DNA from: UBA3069 sp050633465
GTDB taxonomy: Bacteria > Pseudomonadota > Alphaproteobacteria > Rhodobacterales > Rhodobacteraceae
Reading direction: 5' to 3'
NCBI GenBank assembly: GCA_050633465.1
Contig: JBOEGO010000021.1
Location: forward strand, 15,330-79,329
Length of the DNA stretch: 64,000 nucleotides
Shown: positions 35,067-43,998 of the stretch, in pieces
How the letters are laid out: each line of letters begins with the position of its first letter
Numbering within the stretch: the stretch's first letter is position 1
Translations under genes and position numbers: made by a program
The notes under the pieces: generated by a model
Database searches by the model: none
Told to the model about the DNA's origin: nothing
The model's input: only the letters and a program-made list of their open reading frames with translations

Positions 35067-35124
35067 GCAGGCAATAAAACAAAGCTGCGAACCAGCCCGA
35101 GCGATGGAAATACCGGCGCAGAAC

Positions 35125-35748
35125 TCACGCCCTTGGCGGGCGCGATTTGTAACCCGGCAGGCGCCAGCCAAATGCAATCGACCCCGCGCGCAGCAAAAAC
35201 GTGACCGCAGTGCAGGCGACGGCCATCAGGTTGGCCGACATGCCCAGATAACCGGTAATGACTGTCGCCGCTGACCCTGCCAATGCGCAGGTCACGTATA
35301 GTTCGCCCTGCTTTAACACCAATGGCACCTCGTTCGACACGACATCGCGCAAAAGCCCGCCCATGCTGCCTGTGATGATGCCCATCACCAGCACAACCGG
35401 AACAGTTTGATCCAATGCCTGTGCCACGCCCGAACCGGCGGCGACTGCGATGCCCAATGCAAATGCATCCAGCCAAAGCATCAGTTTATAGCGGCTTTCA
35501 AACAGGTGCGCCGTGAAAAAGACCAGAAATGCCGCGCCACAGGCAAGACCCAGATAAGAGGGATCATCAATCCAGAACACCGGATTACGGTCAAGCAGCA
35601 CATCGCGCAGGGTGCCCCCGCCAACCGCGGTCAAACAGGCAAAAAAGCAAAACCCCACAATATCAAGCTGCGCCCGGCTGGCCACCAATGCACCCGTCAG
35701 CGCAAAGACCAGCACCGAGCAGTAATCGAGTAGGGTAAAAAGCGACAT
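35125..35748 (-). CDS. UPF0126/TRIC-type trimeric intracellular cation channel family protein
   Basis: 207 residues from the ATG at 35748, about seven membrane segments. Two repeats carry GGGTLRDVLLDRNPVFW and SMGGLLRDVVSNEVPLVL, the signature of bacterial UPF0126 proteins related to TRIC potassium channels. Upstream in-frame ATGs at 35778 and 35790 exist but neither has a good ribosome site. The transported ion in bacteria is uncertain. Confidence 0.87.
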   Translation of the reverse strand: MSLFTLLDYCSVLVFALTGALVASRAQLDIVGFCFFACLTAVGGGTLRDVLLDRNPVFWIDDPSYLGLACGAAFLVFFTAHLFESRYKLMLWLDAFALGIAVAAGSGVAQALDQTVPVVLVMGIITGSMGGLLRDVVSNEVPLVLKQGELYVTCALAGSAATVITGYLGMSANLMAVACTAVTFLLRAGSIAFGWRLPGYKSRPPRA

Positions 35749-35877
35749 GCGACGTGATCCCGATGATTGCGCGGCCATGCGCGGCGACACTGTGCGTAAC
35801 AGCGGCGATCACGCATCACAATGATTGCACCGGAATTGCTGCGCCAGATGCGGCGCAGCACCGGATCTCTGCGCCGT

Positions 35878-36942
35878 TCAGGCCACCTCGTGGTTCAAAA
35901 TCGCCGCTTCGGACCGGCTTAGGTTGCGCCGCGCATATTCGCCGTAGCGTGCAGGTTCCGCCGCCATGGCAGGGTGGCGCGCCAACAGGCGTTCGCGATC
36001 CTCATCCGCCAGTGTCGACAGGGCCGCATTGGCCGGATGGAAGCTTTCGGTTTCCACGCCATTGGCCCACAGGATTTCGTGTTTGGGCAACAGCAGGTGG
36101 ATATATGTCACCTCTTTCAGCGCCGTATCCACCGCGATGGTGTGGTCGTTGATCAGGTCCTTGGCGGCAACCAATACCTCGGGGGTGTTGAACAGTGCCT
36201 GCGCCACGGCGCCTTTGACCAGCATCCGGTGTTCGGGGGATACCAGCAGCTCTTCCTCGGGGCGTTCCACGCCCAATGCACCGGCGCGAATGCGAATGGG
36301 GCGCAGTTTCGGCATGGCGAACAGCCGTGCGCCCGTCATGCGCCGCGACCCGATCCATTCCACATCCTGCGCGCCGCTGTCGCGGGTCATCACGCGGTCG
36401 CCTTCGCGCAGATCCTCGACCAGACGCGCGCCATCGGGGGTTAGTATCCGCGTGCCGGGGGTGAAACAGATCACCCCGCCCGTGGATGGGCCCATCGGGT
36501 CCTGCACATGGGTTTGCAAGGCATGATGCACCACCCACAGGTCGGTATTGCGCGGTGGCAATTCGTCGATGAACAGCAACAGCGGCGGTGCGCCATTGCC
36601 CGGTTCGATCAGGGTGATTGTATAGGTGCGCGCGCCATCGGTCACGATGATAGAGCTGTCCATCAACGGCTCTGTCACCTCGATCCCGCGCAAATCCCGT
36701 TTGCCTGTTACTGCCGCCCCGACCAGTCGGCGCACCATGCGCGCCGCACGTTTTCTCAGGTCGGCTTCTCCGTCCGCCTCGTCCAATCGCAACAGATCAC
36801 TGGGGCCATCGACCCGCACGGCATCACCGCGCCAGGACCACGCCGCACCAACGCTGAGTGAAGCGATGGGCGCGGCATCAAGCCCGTCCAGTTCCGTTTG
36901 CGACCAGGAGATGACGAACGCGCCACGAAAGCCCGTTCCCAT
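35878..36942 (-). CDS. Hint-domain (Hedgehog/intein fold) protein
   Basis: 354 residues. The Hint_2 domain begins at GGVICFTPGTRILTPDG (Cys159) and continues with VEDLREGDRVMTRDSG and LLVSPEHRMLV, the block that supplies the conserved histidine. About 155 residues precede it and carry no signal peptide. Hint_2 proteins are abundant in Rhodobacterales; some are tied to secreted repeat proteins, and most are uncharacterised. The lack of a clear C-extein boundary argues against splicing. A perfect CtrA-type box lies 34 bases upstream of the ATG. Confidence 0.85.
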   Translation of the reverse strand: MGTGFRGAFVISWSQTELDGLDAAPIASLSVGAAWSWRGDAVRVDGPSDLLRLDEADGEADLRKRAARMVRRLVGAAVTGKRDLRGIEVTEPLMDSSIIVTDGARTYTITLIEPGNGAPPLLLFIDELPPRNTDLWVVHHALQTHVQDPMGPSTGGVICFTPGTRILTPDGARLVEDLREGDRVMTRDSGAQDVEWIGSRRMTGARLFAMPKLRPIRIRAGALGVERPEEELLVSPEHRMLVKGAVAQALFNTPEVLVAAKDLINDHTIAVDTALKEVTYIHLLLPKHEILWANGVETESFHPANAALSTLADEDRERLLARHPAMAAEPARYGEYARRNLSRSEAAILNHEVA

Positions 36943-36975
36943 TGCCTGTATACTGCCTCTAGTCTTCTTTTATTA

Positions 36976-36991
36976 TTAACAGAAGGTTAAC
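36976..36991. promoter_or_regulatory. CtrA binding box upstream of the Hint gene
   Basis: TTAACAGAAGGTTAAC is an exact TTAA-N7-TTAAC match to the alphaproteobacterial CtrA consensus, and its complement also reads TTAA-N7-TTAA. It sits 34 bases before the Hint start and after the lpxR stop (37044). Confidence 0.65.
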
Positions 36992-37043
36992 AGAGGCGAA
37001 TCACTCTGGGAAGTGCGGATTTGTGGCGCGTGGCATTTTTGCC

Positions 37044-37976
37044 CTAGAAGTCGAGTTTGAGCCGGACAGAGCCGACAACCTGCCCGCCATCCTGCCCTTT
37101 GAATTCCTCGCCCAGATAGGTCAGGCCATAGAAACCGCTGGTTTTTTCACCCTGCCAATGCACGCCAGCCCGCAGACGTGTGCGCATATCAGACAGGGCG
37201 TAACCGGCGCTTTCGGGCAGATAGATGCTGTCGGCGACATGGGCGATGTCACCGCCCAGCACGAAACTTTTGCCCGCGTTGCGGTTGGATACGGCGCGGT
37301 ATCGCTGGCCGCTGACCACATCGCGGATCAACAATTCGCCCAGCCCCGTCTGGCCGATGGTCAGATCGGCACCGGCGCGGATCAGGGTTTCGTCGCCTGC
37401 CCGCCCCTCGACAAAGGGGCGCAGCCGCGCGCCGCTGTTCAGGGTGAATTCGCGCCCTGCCTCGATCACCACGCTGGGGTGGAAATCATTGCCGATCATG
37501 CCTGCGCGGGTCGTGGCCGATGTGCCATCAACGCCCAGCGCATCATGCAGCCCGTCCTGAAAATTGCGCAATCCGGTCTGGTCGCCCGTCATCACCAGAT
37601 CGGCACCCACCGCGAATTCCACCGCGCCGCGTGCGAAATGCGTGTGCAGGCCCAGCGATACGGATGTGGCATAGGGCCGGTCGCCCGCCGCAGGGGTGGT
37701 CAGGTTGTCGGGCGCGATGATCTGCCCGCCCAGCCGCAATTCCAGAATATCACCGAATTGTTCGGGCAATGCCCCGTTCCAGCCGCGCCCCCAGATCCGG
37801 CTGGCGGCTATTGACCCGGTGCGCCAGCGGTCCTGCGTGTCGCCGATGAAATCATTGGTGATCAACCGGCCATAGCCCAGTTTCACACGGCCCTGATCAA
37901 GGCTGCTGTCTTGCGCATTTGCGGCACCCGAACAGGTGCAAATCGCAATCATGGCGGCGGCAATAAGACGGTTCAT
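37044..37976 (-). CDS. LpxR-type lipid A 3'-O-deacylase (DUF2219), outer membrane
   Basis: 310 residues with a signal peptide ending near ANAQ. The barrel starts VKLGYGRLITNDFIGDTQDRWRTGS; N40, D41 and D45 fall where LpxR proteins have the calcium and catalytic residues. It ends GGQVVGSVRLKLDF, a typical barrel terminus with final F. LpxR removes an acyloxyacyl group from lipid A in the outer membrane. The catalytic histidine in the family's Q-H pattern was not confirmed by eye. A TTAACCAT half-site lies 47 bases upstream (38023-38030). Confidence 0.8.
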   Translation of the reverse strand: MNRLIAAAMIAICTCSGAANAQDSSLDQGRVKLGYGRLITNDFIGDTQDRWRTGSIAASRIWGRGWNGALPEQFGDILELRLGGQIIAPDNLTTPAAGDRPYATSVSLGLHTHFARGAVEFAVGADLVMTGDQTGLRNFQDGLHDALGVDGTSATTRAGMIGNDFHPSVVIEAGREFTLNSGARLRPFVEGRAGDETLIRAGADLTIGQTGLGELLIRDVVSGQRYRAVSNRNAGKSFVLGGDIAHVADSIYLPESAGYALSDMRTRLRAGVHWQGEKTSGFYGLTYLGEEFKGQDGGQVVGSVRLKLDF

Positions 37977-38127
37977 CCCGATCCCTATCTATTTAATGTC
38001 GCCCCCCAGCGTCATGCACCTGTTAACCATACCCCCCTGCACAGAACCAGAGGGCAGCACGGCAAAACCGCGCCGCCCCCGTCATTTTCGCCAAACCGTT
38101 GCGTTATGGCCGCGCCTATAGCAGCGG

Positions 38128-38994
38128 TTACGCCTTGCCCGCATCCGCTGCGGCGGCCTGCGCCGCCTGCGCTGCCATGATTTTGCGCAGCACCTCGCGG
38201 TCCAGTTTCTTTCCAAAGGGGTGGCCAGACGACAGCCCGCCATCCACCGCCACGGATTGCCCGTTGACATAACTGGCCAGATCGCTGGCCAGAAACAGGG
38301 CCACATTCGCCACCTCTTCGGGGTTGCCACCGCGCAGCATCGGGTTGCTTTGGCCCATCTTGTCCTCGGCCCCGTTCATGCGGGCCAGTTCATACCACAT
38401 CTTTGTCATGCCGGTTTCGATCAATCCGGGGCAGATCGCATTGATACGCACGTTGCTGCCGCGCAATTCCTGCGCCGAGGTCTGGACCAGATTCATCACC
38501 CCCGCCTTGGACGCCGAATAGGCCACCGGCCCCGCATTGGCCCTGATCCCCGCCACCGAGGCCGTGGCGATGATCGACCCGCCCCCCGCCGCCTGCATCA
38601 CCGGTGCGGCGTGTTTGATCGCCAGATAGGGACCGATCAGATTGACGCGCAACACCTCGGCCCATATTTCGGGGGTGTGATCCAGAAACTCCTCTCCGGT
38701 CGGGGTGCCGGTGATGCCCGCATTGGCGAAAAACGTGTTTAACCCGCCGAATTCAGATTGCGCCAGTGCCACGGCGGCGCTCACGTCGCCCTCGCTGCCC
38801 GCGTCCATCTTTTGCGCCACGGCCCGTCCGCCTGCGGCTGCGATCATATCGGCGGTTTCGCCCTCGGCGCCGGTGATGTCACAGGTGACGACACTTGCGC
38901 CTTCCTCGGCAAACCGCAATGCTGCGGCGCGGCCAATGCCCGACCCCGCGCCGGTGATCACCGCCACCTGTCCGTCCAGTAATCCCTTGTTCAT
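38128..38994 (-). CDS. SDR family oxidoreductase
   Basis: 288 residues, classical short-chain dehydrogenase. Cofactor motif TGAGSGIG (residues 14-21), NAG at 91-93, catalytic S146, Y159 and K163 (YSASK). Asp39 after beta-2 suggests NAD(H) preference. GGGAGAG lies six bases before the ATG at 38994. It is divergent from the tandem TetR gene and probably oxidises an alcohol, in line with the nearby Baeyer-Villiger enzyme. Confidence 0.9.
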   Translation of the reverse strand: MNKGLLDGQVAVITGAGSGIGRAAALRFAEEGASVVTCDITGAEGETADMIAAAGGRAVAQKMDAGSEGDVSAAVALAQSEFGGLNTFFANAGITGTPTGEEFLDHTPEIWAEVLRVNLIGPYLAIKHAAPVMQAAGGGSIIATASVAGIRANAGPVAYSASKAGVMNLVQTSAQELRGSNVRINAICPGLIETGMTKMWYELARMNGAEDKMGQSNPMLRGGNPEEVANVALFLASDLASYVNGQSVAVDGGLSSGHPFGKKLDREVLRKIMAAQAAQAAAADAGKA

Positions 38995-39008
38995 CCTCAC
39001 CTCTCCCT

Positions 39009-39082
39009 TATGGGTTGAAAATCCATACCTTAGTTTTGATCCACGGAATTTAGGTATTCATGGTATTGGCTTAACCCATACC
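39009..39082. promoter_or_regulatory. Candidate operator array between the SDR and tandem TetR genes
   Basis: TATGGGTTGA (39009-39018) is mirrored by TTAACCCATA (39071-39080), 9 of 10 bases. Between them ATACCT (39025-39030) faces AGGTAT (39052-39057), and GGTAT recurs at 39062-39066 with ATACC at 39078-39082. Several inverted half-sites inside 75 bases of a divergent promoter suggest TetR binding. Confidence 0.45.
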
Positions 39083-39136
39083 GCACCCGCTAATCGTCGC
39101 AGATGACAATCCCGCCCCACCTTGATATGCAGGGTC

Positions 39137-40345
39137 ATGGACGCCACAACCCAACACGCCGACACCCGTTTTTCGCGCAAACGCGATGCGATTCTTGATG
39201 CGGCTTCGGTCCAGATCGAACGGCACGGGCTGAAGGGGCTGACCTTTGTTGCCGTGGCCGATGCGGTCGGGCTGAACACCACCTCGATCACCTATTATTT
39301 CAAACGCAAGGACCTGTTGGCGGCGGCCACCCTGCAACGCGGCATCGACCAGTTGTCGGCCATTGTGGCGGCGGGCAATCAGGCGACCAGCCCGCAGGGG
39401 GCGATCCGCGCCGTGCTGGCCGCACAGCTGCATAGGGTGGCACAGGTGCGGGCGGGCAAGGCGCAGCCCGTGACATTGCTGTCGGATATGCGCGCATTGG
39501 ACGCCCCGTCGCGCAATGCGCTGACCGATGCCTATCGCGCTGTGGTCTGGCAACTGGCGGCGCATTTCGGCCCGATGCCCGACACCGACAGCAAGGCGCG
39601 CAACCTTGCCCGCGCCCAGATTGTGATGGAAATCATCCACTGGTCGCGCATTTCGCTGACGCTCTACTCCGAGGCCGACTTCCCCCGTGTGCTTGACCGC
39701 CTGATGGATCTGCTGGAACAGGGCATCGCGCCCGATGGCGCCGGATGGACCCCCGAACAGCTGAGCATCGACACCGACAATGACACCGCACCCGAAGCAT
39801 ATCTGCGCGCGGCCACCCTGCTGCTGAACGAACGCGGCTATCGCGGGGCGTCCGTCACCCGCATCGCCGCACAGCTGAACCTGTCCAAGGGCAGCTTTTA
39901 CCACCACTTGCAGGGCAAGGACGATCTGGTGCTGGCCTGTTTCGACAGGTCCTACAGCCGCGTGTCGCAAACCCAACGCATGGCGATCGCGCTGGATGGC
40001 GATTGCTGGCACCAGTTGACCACGGCCATTGCCACGCTGCTGCACGTGCAGTTCACCGCCGAATTCCCCCTGTTGCGCACCACAGCATTGCAGGTGCTGC
40101 CACAAGAGTTGCGCCCCACCGTCCTGCAACGGTCCGACCGGATGGCGCGGCGTTTTGCCGGAATGATGATTGATGGCATCACCCAGGGGTCGATCCGCGC
40201 CATTGACCCGCTGATTGCCTCGCAATGCCTGATGGCCGCGCTGAACGCGGCGGGGGATTTCACCCCATGGGCCGCGCAGCGCGGTTCTGTGGCCGAAGCA
40301 GCGCGCATCTATGCCGCCCCGCTGGCATACGGGTTTTTCGATTAG
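39137..40345 (+). CDS. Transcriptional regulator with two tandem TetR-type DNA-binding domains
   Basis: 402 residues, about twice a normal TetR. The first HTH is at residues 35-58 (TFVAVADAVGLNTTSITYYFKRKD) and the second at 238-262 (SVTRIAAQLNLSKGSFYHHLQGKDD), each followed by its own helical ligand region. A single chain could thus act as a pseudo-dimer. The ATG at 39137 has only a weak AGGG nearby; an upstream TTG at 39122 is possible. It is divergent from the SDR gene and likely regulates it and the monooxygenase cluster. Confidence 0.85.
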   Translation: MDATTQHADTRFSRKRDAILDAASVQIERHGLKGLTFVAVADAVGLNTTSITYYFKRKDLLAAATLQRGIDQLSAIVAAGNQATSPQGAIRAVLAAQLHRVAQVRAGKAQPVTLLSDMRALDAPSRNALTDAYRAVVWQLAAHFGPMPDTDSKARNLARAQIVMEIIHWSRISLTLYSEADFPRVLDRLMDLLEQGIAPDGAGWTPEQLSIDTDNDTAPEAYLRAATLLLNERGYRGASVTRIAAQLNLSKGSFYHHLQGKDDLVLACFDRSYSRVSQTQRMAIALDGDCWHQLTTAIATLLHVQFTAEFPLLRTTALQVLPQELRPTVLQRSDRMARRFAGMMIDGITQGSIRAIDPLIASQCLMAALNAAGDFTPWAAQRGSVAEAARIYAAPLAYGFFD

Positions 40346-40362
40346 GCGCATGAATGGCCGCC

Positions 40363-41877
40363 CTATTCCGCCGCCAGATCACTGGTGGGGTTACGCCGCT
40401 GTTCGGCGGGTAAATCCACCGCCCGCCCGCGCGAAAACTCCAGCGATCCGTCATCGACCCTGCCGCGTTTCAGGGTCTTGCGGTCCCACAGGTAATCCTG
40501 TTCATGAATCCAAGGGAATCCCTTGCCATGTTTGGGCAACTTATGCGCCGAACGCGCAAAATAGCCCGAGATGAATTTGATCGCCGTGTCCTTTTGCGCC
40601 AGTTCCGGCGCGCCCGCACGCGCCACCACCTGTGTCTGGCCCGTGGCATCCATGTGGCGCAGCAAACGGCAGGCGTAATCGGCCACCAGATCGACCTTGA
40701 GCGTCCAACTGGCGTTGGTATAGCCGCTGAAATAGATCATATTGGGCACGTTGGAATACATGAAGCCCTTGAAAATCAACAGGTTGCCGGGGTTCACATG
40801 GGCGCCGTCCACCTGCACATCCATGCCGCCCATGAATTGCAGGTTCAACCCCGTGGCGGTGACGATGATATCGGCCTGCACCGTGCTGCCGTCCTGCATC
40901 AACAGGCCGTTTTCAGTGAAACGGGCGATAGTGCCGGTGACCATGCTGGCCTTGCCCGACCGCAGCGCGGCAAACATATCGCCATCGGGCACGGCGCAGA
41001 TGCGCTGCTGGCCGGGCCAGTAATCCGGCACGAAATGGGTTTTCCAATCCACCGTATCGCCCAGCTCCCATGCGACGCCATGGATGAAAAACTTCTTGGT
41101 GCCCTTGATGTTCGCCGCCATCTTTTTGCGCCGCATCCGGCCATCCAGAATGATGCGCCAGCGCGCCAGCATATAGGCCAACCGGTGCGGCAGATATTTG
41201 TGCATCCAGTTGGCGTATTTGTCCTGTGCGGGGCGGTTGATGACATAGGTCGGGCTGCGCTGCACCTGCACCACATGCGCGGCCTTTTGCGCCAGTGACG
41301 GCAGCAAAGTCACCGCTGTCGCCCCCGACCCGATCACCGCGATGCGTTTGCCGGTGTAATCCAGATCCTCGGGCCAGAATTGCGGATGCACCAGCTGGCC
41401 CTTGTAATCGGCATAGCCGTCCCATTCGGGCAAATAGCCCGCGTGATGGTCGTAATATCCCGCGCAGGACAGCATGAAATTGCAGGTCAGGATTTCGGTT
41501 TCGCCGCCATGGTCCACCGTCAGGGTCCAACGCTGTGTGGCGCTGTCATAGGCGGCCGCCGTCACGCGGCGATCAAACCGGATGTGTGGCGTCAGATCGT
41601 TTTCCGCCGCCGCCTCTTTGACATAGCTCAGAATCGATTCACCATCGGCGATCGCTTTGGGTTTGGTCCATGGTTTGAAAGCATAGCCCATGGTGTGCAT
41701 GTCGCTGTCCGACCGGATACCGGGGTAACGAAACTGGTCCCAGGTGCCGCCGATGCGCGGCTTTTCTTCGAGTATGGCAAAGGTTTTGCCGGGGCATTTC
41801 ACCTTTAGATACCTTGCCACGCCGATGCCCGACAGACCCGCGCCGATGATCAGAACATCGAAATCCACTTGCGCCAT
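40363..41877 (-). CDS. EthA-type flavin monooxygenase (Baeyer-Villiger)
   Basis: 504 residues. FAD motif GAGLSG (12-17), RYPGIRSDSDMHTMGYAFKPW, the EthA-type stretch CAGYYDHHAGYLPEW followed by LVHPQFWPEDLDYTGKRIAVIGSGATAV (NADPH motif near 187). These match Mycobacterium EthA-like Baeyer-Villiger monooxygenases, which insert oxygen next to a ketone. It is convergent with the tandem TetR gene (17 bases apart) and divergent from an alpha/beta hydrolase. Confidence 0.87.
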   Translation of the reverse strand: MAQVDFDVLIIGAGLSGIGVARYLKVKCPGKTFAILEEKPRIGGTWDQFRYPGIRSDSDMHTMGYAFKPWTKPKAIADGESILSYVKEAAAENDLTPHIRFDRRVTAAAYDSATQRWTLTVDHGGETEILTCNFMLSCAGYYDHHAGYLPEWDGYADYKGQLVHPQFWPEDLDYTGKRIAVIGSGATAVTLLPSLAQKAAHVVQVQRSPTYVINRPAQDKYANWMHKYLPHRLAYMLARWRIILDGRMRRKKMAANIKGTKKFFIHGVAWELGDTVDWKTHFVPDYWPGQQRICAVPDGDMFAALRSGKASMVTGTIARFTENGLLMQDGSTVQADIIVTATGLNLQFMGGMDVQVDGAHVNPGNLLIFKGFMYSNVPNMIYFSGYTNASWTLKVDLVADYACRLLRHMDATGQTQVVARAGAPELAQKDTAIKFISGYFARSAHKLPKHGKGFPWIHEQDYLWDRKTLKRGRVDDGSLEFSRGRAVDLPAEQRRNPTSDLAAE

Positions 41878-42042
41878 GATTCCATACCCTTTTTTCTAAT
41901 TTGGGTCAGGATAAAACAATGGGCCGCGCTGCGACAGCCCCGACAGGCGAAATTCCGTAGCGGAACTTGGCAATCAATACGCTGCAATGCCGTGCAGTTT
42001 GCGCCATGATAGCCCCGAACACCATGGAAAAGGCGCGAACAC

Positions 42043-42936
42043 ATGCCCAAAGCAACCGTAAATGGCATCGGCATTCATTACGAGACCACCGGCAAGCCCG
42101 AAAACAAACCCTATCTTCTGATTTCGGGGGTGGGCACGCAGTTGACCCGCTATTCACAGGCCTTTACCGACCTGTTGGCCGATGCGGGGTTTTACGTGAT
42201 CCGCATGGACAACCGCGATATCGGGCTGTCGGACGGGTTTGAGGCCGCGGGCCTGCCCGATTTTCACGCCATTCTGGCGACGCGGGCGGCGGGGGGCACG
42301 CCCGATCTGCCCTATACGCTGGATGATATGGCCGATGATTGCGCCGCACTGATCGACCATCTGGGCCTGGGTCCGGCCCATGTTGCGGGAAGTTCGATGG
42401 GCGGGATGATTGCGCAGCTTCTGGCGCTGCGCCACCCCGACAAACTGGCCAGCATGACCTCGATCATGTCAACCACGGGCCACCCCGACCTGCCCCGCGC
42501 CACGCCAAAGGCGCAGGCGGCGCTGACGCAGAAACGGTCTGATCCGGTGGTGGCGCGCGAGGCAAATCTGGATGAATCCGTAGCGATCTCCGCCCTGATC
42601 GGATCGCCCGCCTACCCCGAAGACCCCGCAGATATGCGTGCCCATGCCGCCGCAGGGTTGGACCGCGCCTATCGTCCCACCGGATTTGCCCGCCAATACG
42701 CCGCCATTCTGGCCGCGCCGCACCGCCGCGACCGGCTGGCCGAACTGGACATGCCCGTTCTGGTGATCCATGGCAGTGATGACCCATTGGTGCGGGTCGA
42801 GGGCGGGCGCGACACCGCCGCCGCCATCAAAGGTGCGGAAATGTTGGAAATTGCGGGCATGGGGCACAATATTCCCGCTCCTTTGTATGGCCAGATCGTG
42901 CAGGCCCTGGCCCGCAATGCCGGTCGCGCGGGTTGA
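42043..42936 (+). CDS. Alpha/beta hydrolase
   Basis: 297 residues. Nucleophile elbow GSSMGG (S118), cap region and VIHGSDDPLV with the catalytic Asp, ending in AGMGHNIP with the His. It belongs to the haloperoxidase/esterase-like group (YETTGKPENKPYLLISGVGTQ). Next to a Baeyer-Villiger enzyme it is a good candidate for cleaving the ester or lactone product. A family A terminator follows ten bases after the stop. Confidence 0.88.
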   Translation: MPKATVNGIGIHYETTGKPENKPYLLISGVGTQLTRYSQAFTDLLADAGFYVIRMDNRDIGLSDGFEAAGLPDFHAILATRAAGGTPDLPYTLDDMADDCAALIDHLGLGPAHVAGSSMGGMIAQLLALRHPDKLASMTSIMSTTGHPDLPRATPKAQAALTQKRSDPVVAREANLDESVAISALIGSPAYPEDPADMRAHAAAGLDRAYRPTGFARQYAAILAAPHRRDRLAELDMPVLVIHGSDDPLVRVEGGRDTAAAIKGAEMLEIAGMGHNIPAPLYGQIVQALARNAGRAG

Positions 42937-42945
42937 AGGGTCGGA

Positions 42946-42980
42946 GCCTCCGGCGGGAGGTATTTTTGGAACAATGAAAG
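42946..42980 (+). terminator. Family A terminator repeat after the alpha/beta hydrolase
   Basis: Stem CCTCC-ggc-GGGAGG followed by TATTTTTGG and tail GAACAATGAAAG, immediately after the hydrolase stop and facing the end of the minus-strand dppF-like gene. Confidence 0.8.
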
Positions 42981-43014
42981 GTGGGGGTGTGTGATTTCCC
43001 CACCGGTTTTATGT

Positions 43015-43998
43015 TCAGTCGATCAGCGGGTGATGGCAGGCGACCCTGTGCCCCGGCGCCAGTTCGCGCGGCATCGGGATTTCCTGCGCGCACAGATCGG
43101 TGGCCAGCGGGCAGCGGGTGCGGAACCGGCAGCCCGATGGCGGGTTGATCGGCGAGGGCAATTCCCCCGGCACCAGTTGCATTTCGCGTTGCGGCGCGTC
43201 CGGGTCGGGCGCTGGCACGGCGGCGATCAGCGAACGGGTATAGGGATGCGCCGGTTTGCGGTAAATCACATCGGGATCGGCCAGTTCGCACAGCATGCCC
43301 AGATACATCACCGCCACGCGATCGGACACATGTTTGACCACCGCCAGATCGTGGGAAATGAATAGCATGGTCAGGCCGAATTCGCGTTTCAGATCCTCGA
43401 GCAGGTTCAGGGTTTGCGCCTGCACCGATACATCCAGCGCCGAGACGGCCTCGTCGCAGACCAGCAATTCGGGGCGCAGGATCAGGGCGCGGGCGATGGA
43501 AATGCGCTGGCATTGCCCGCCGGAAAACTCATGCGGGCGGCGGTCGATCGCCTGTTCGCCGTTCAGGCCGACCAGATCCAGCATGGCGATGATGCGGGCG
43601 TCGCGTTCGGCCGTTGTTTCCTGTTCACCGGCGATTTCCAGCGGGGCTGACAGGATCTGGCGCACGGTCTGGCGCGGGTTTAGCGATGCAATCGGATCCT
43701 GGAATATCATCTGGAACTGGCGGCGTGCCTTTTGCAGGGCGCTGCCTTTCAGGGTGGTCAGGTCCTGCCCGTCCAGCACCACGCGCCCCCGCGTCGGGCG
43801 CGGCAATTGCATCACGGCGCGGGCGGCGGATGATTTGCCGCAACCGCTTTCCCCGACCAGCCCCAGCGTTTCGCCGCGTTTCACCGCAACCGACAGCCCG
43901 CTGACCGCATGCACCGTAGCGCGGCGCGACAGGTGGTATTCGACGGTCAGGTCGTCCAGCAACAGGAAGGCATCATTGGTGTCTGGCATATCTTTCAT
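43015..43998 (-). CDS. Peptide ABC transporter ATP-binding protein (DppF/OppF type)
   Basis: 327 residues. Walker A GESGCGKSS, signature FSGGQCQRISIARAL, Walker B LLVCDEAVSALDVS, and the C-terminal oligopeptide-transporter extension with CRFRTRCPLATDLCAQE. It powers import of peptides or related solutes with the DppD-like partner, whose stop it overlaps by four bases. It is the last gene of the five-gene operon. Confidence 0.93.
   Translation of the reverse strand: MKDMPDTNDAFLLLDDLTVEYHLSRRATVHAVSGLSVAVKRGETLGLVGESGCGKSSAARAVMQLPRPTRGRVVLDGQDLTTLKGSALQKARRQFQMIFQDPIASLNPRQTVRQILSAPLEIAGEQETTAERDARIIAMLDLVGLNGEQAIDRRPHEFSGGQCQRISIARALILRPELLVCDEAVSALDVSVQAQTLNLLEDLKREFGLTMLFISHDLAVVKHVSDRVAVMYLGMLCELADPDVIYRKPAHPYTRSLIAAVPAPDPDAPQREMQLVPGELPSPINPPSGCRFRTRCPLATDLCAQEIPMPRELAPGHRVACHHPLID

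Noticed and set aside
41953..41965. TTCCGTAGCGGAA palindrome upstream of the alpha/beta hydrolase
   Set aside because: Five-base arms are too short to separate from chance.
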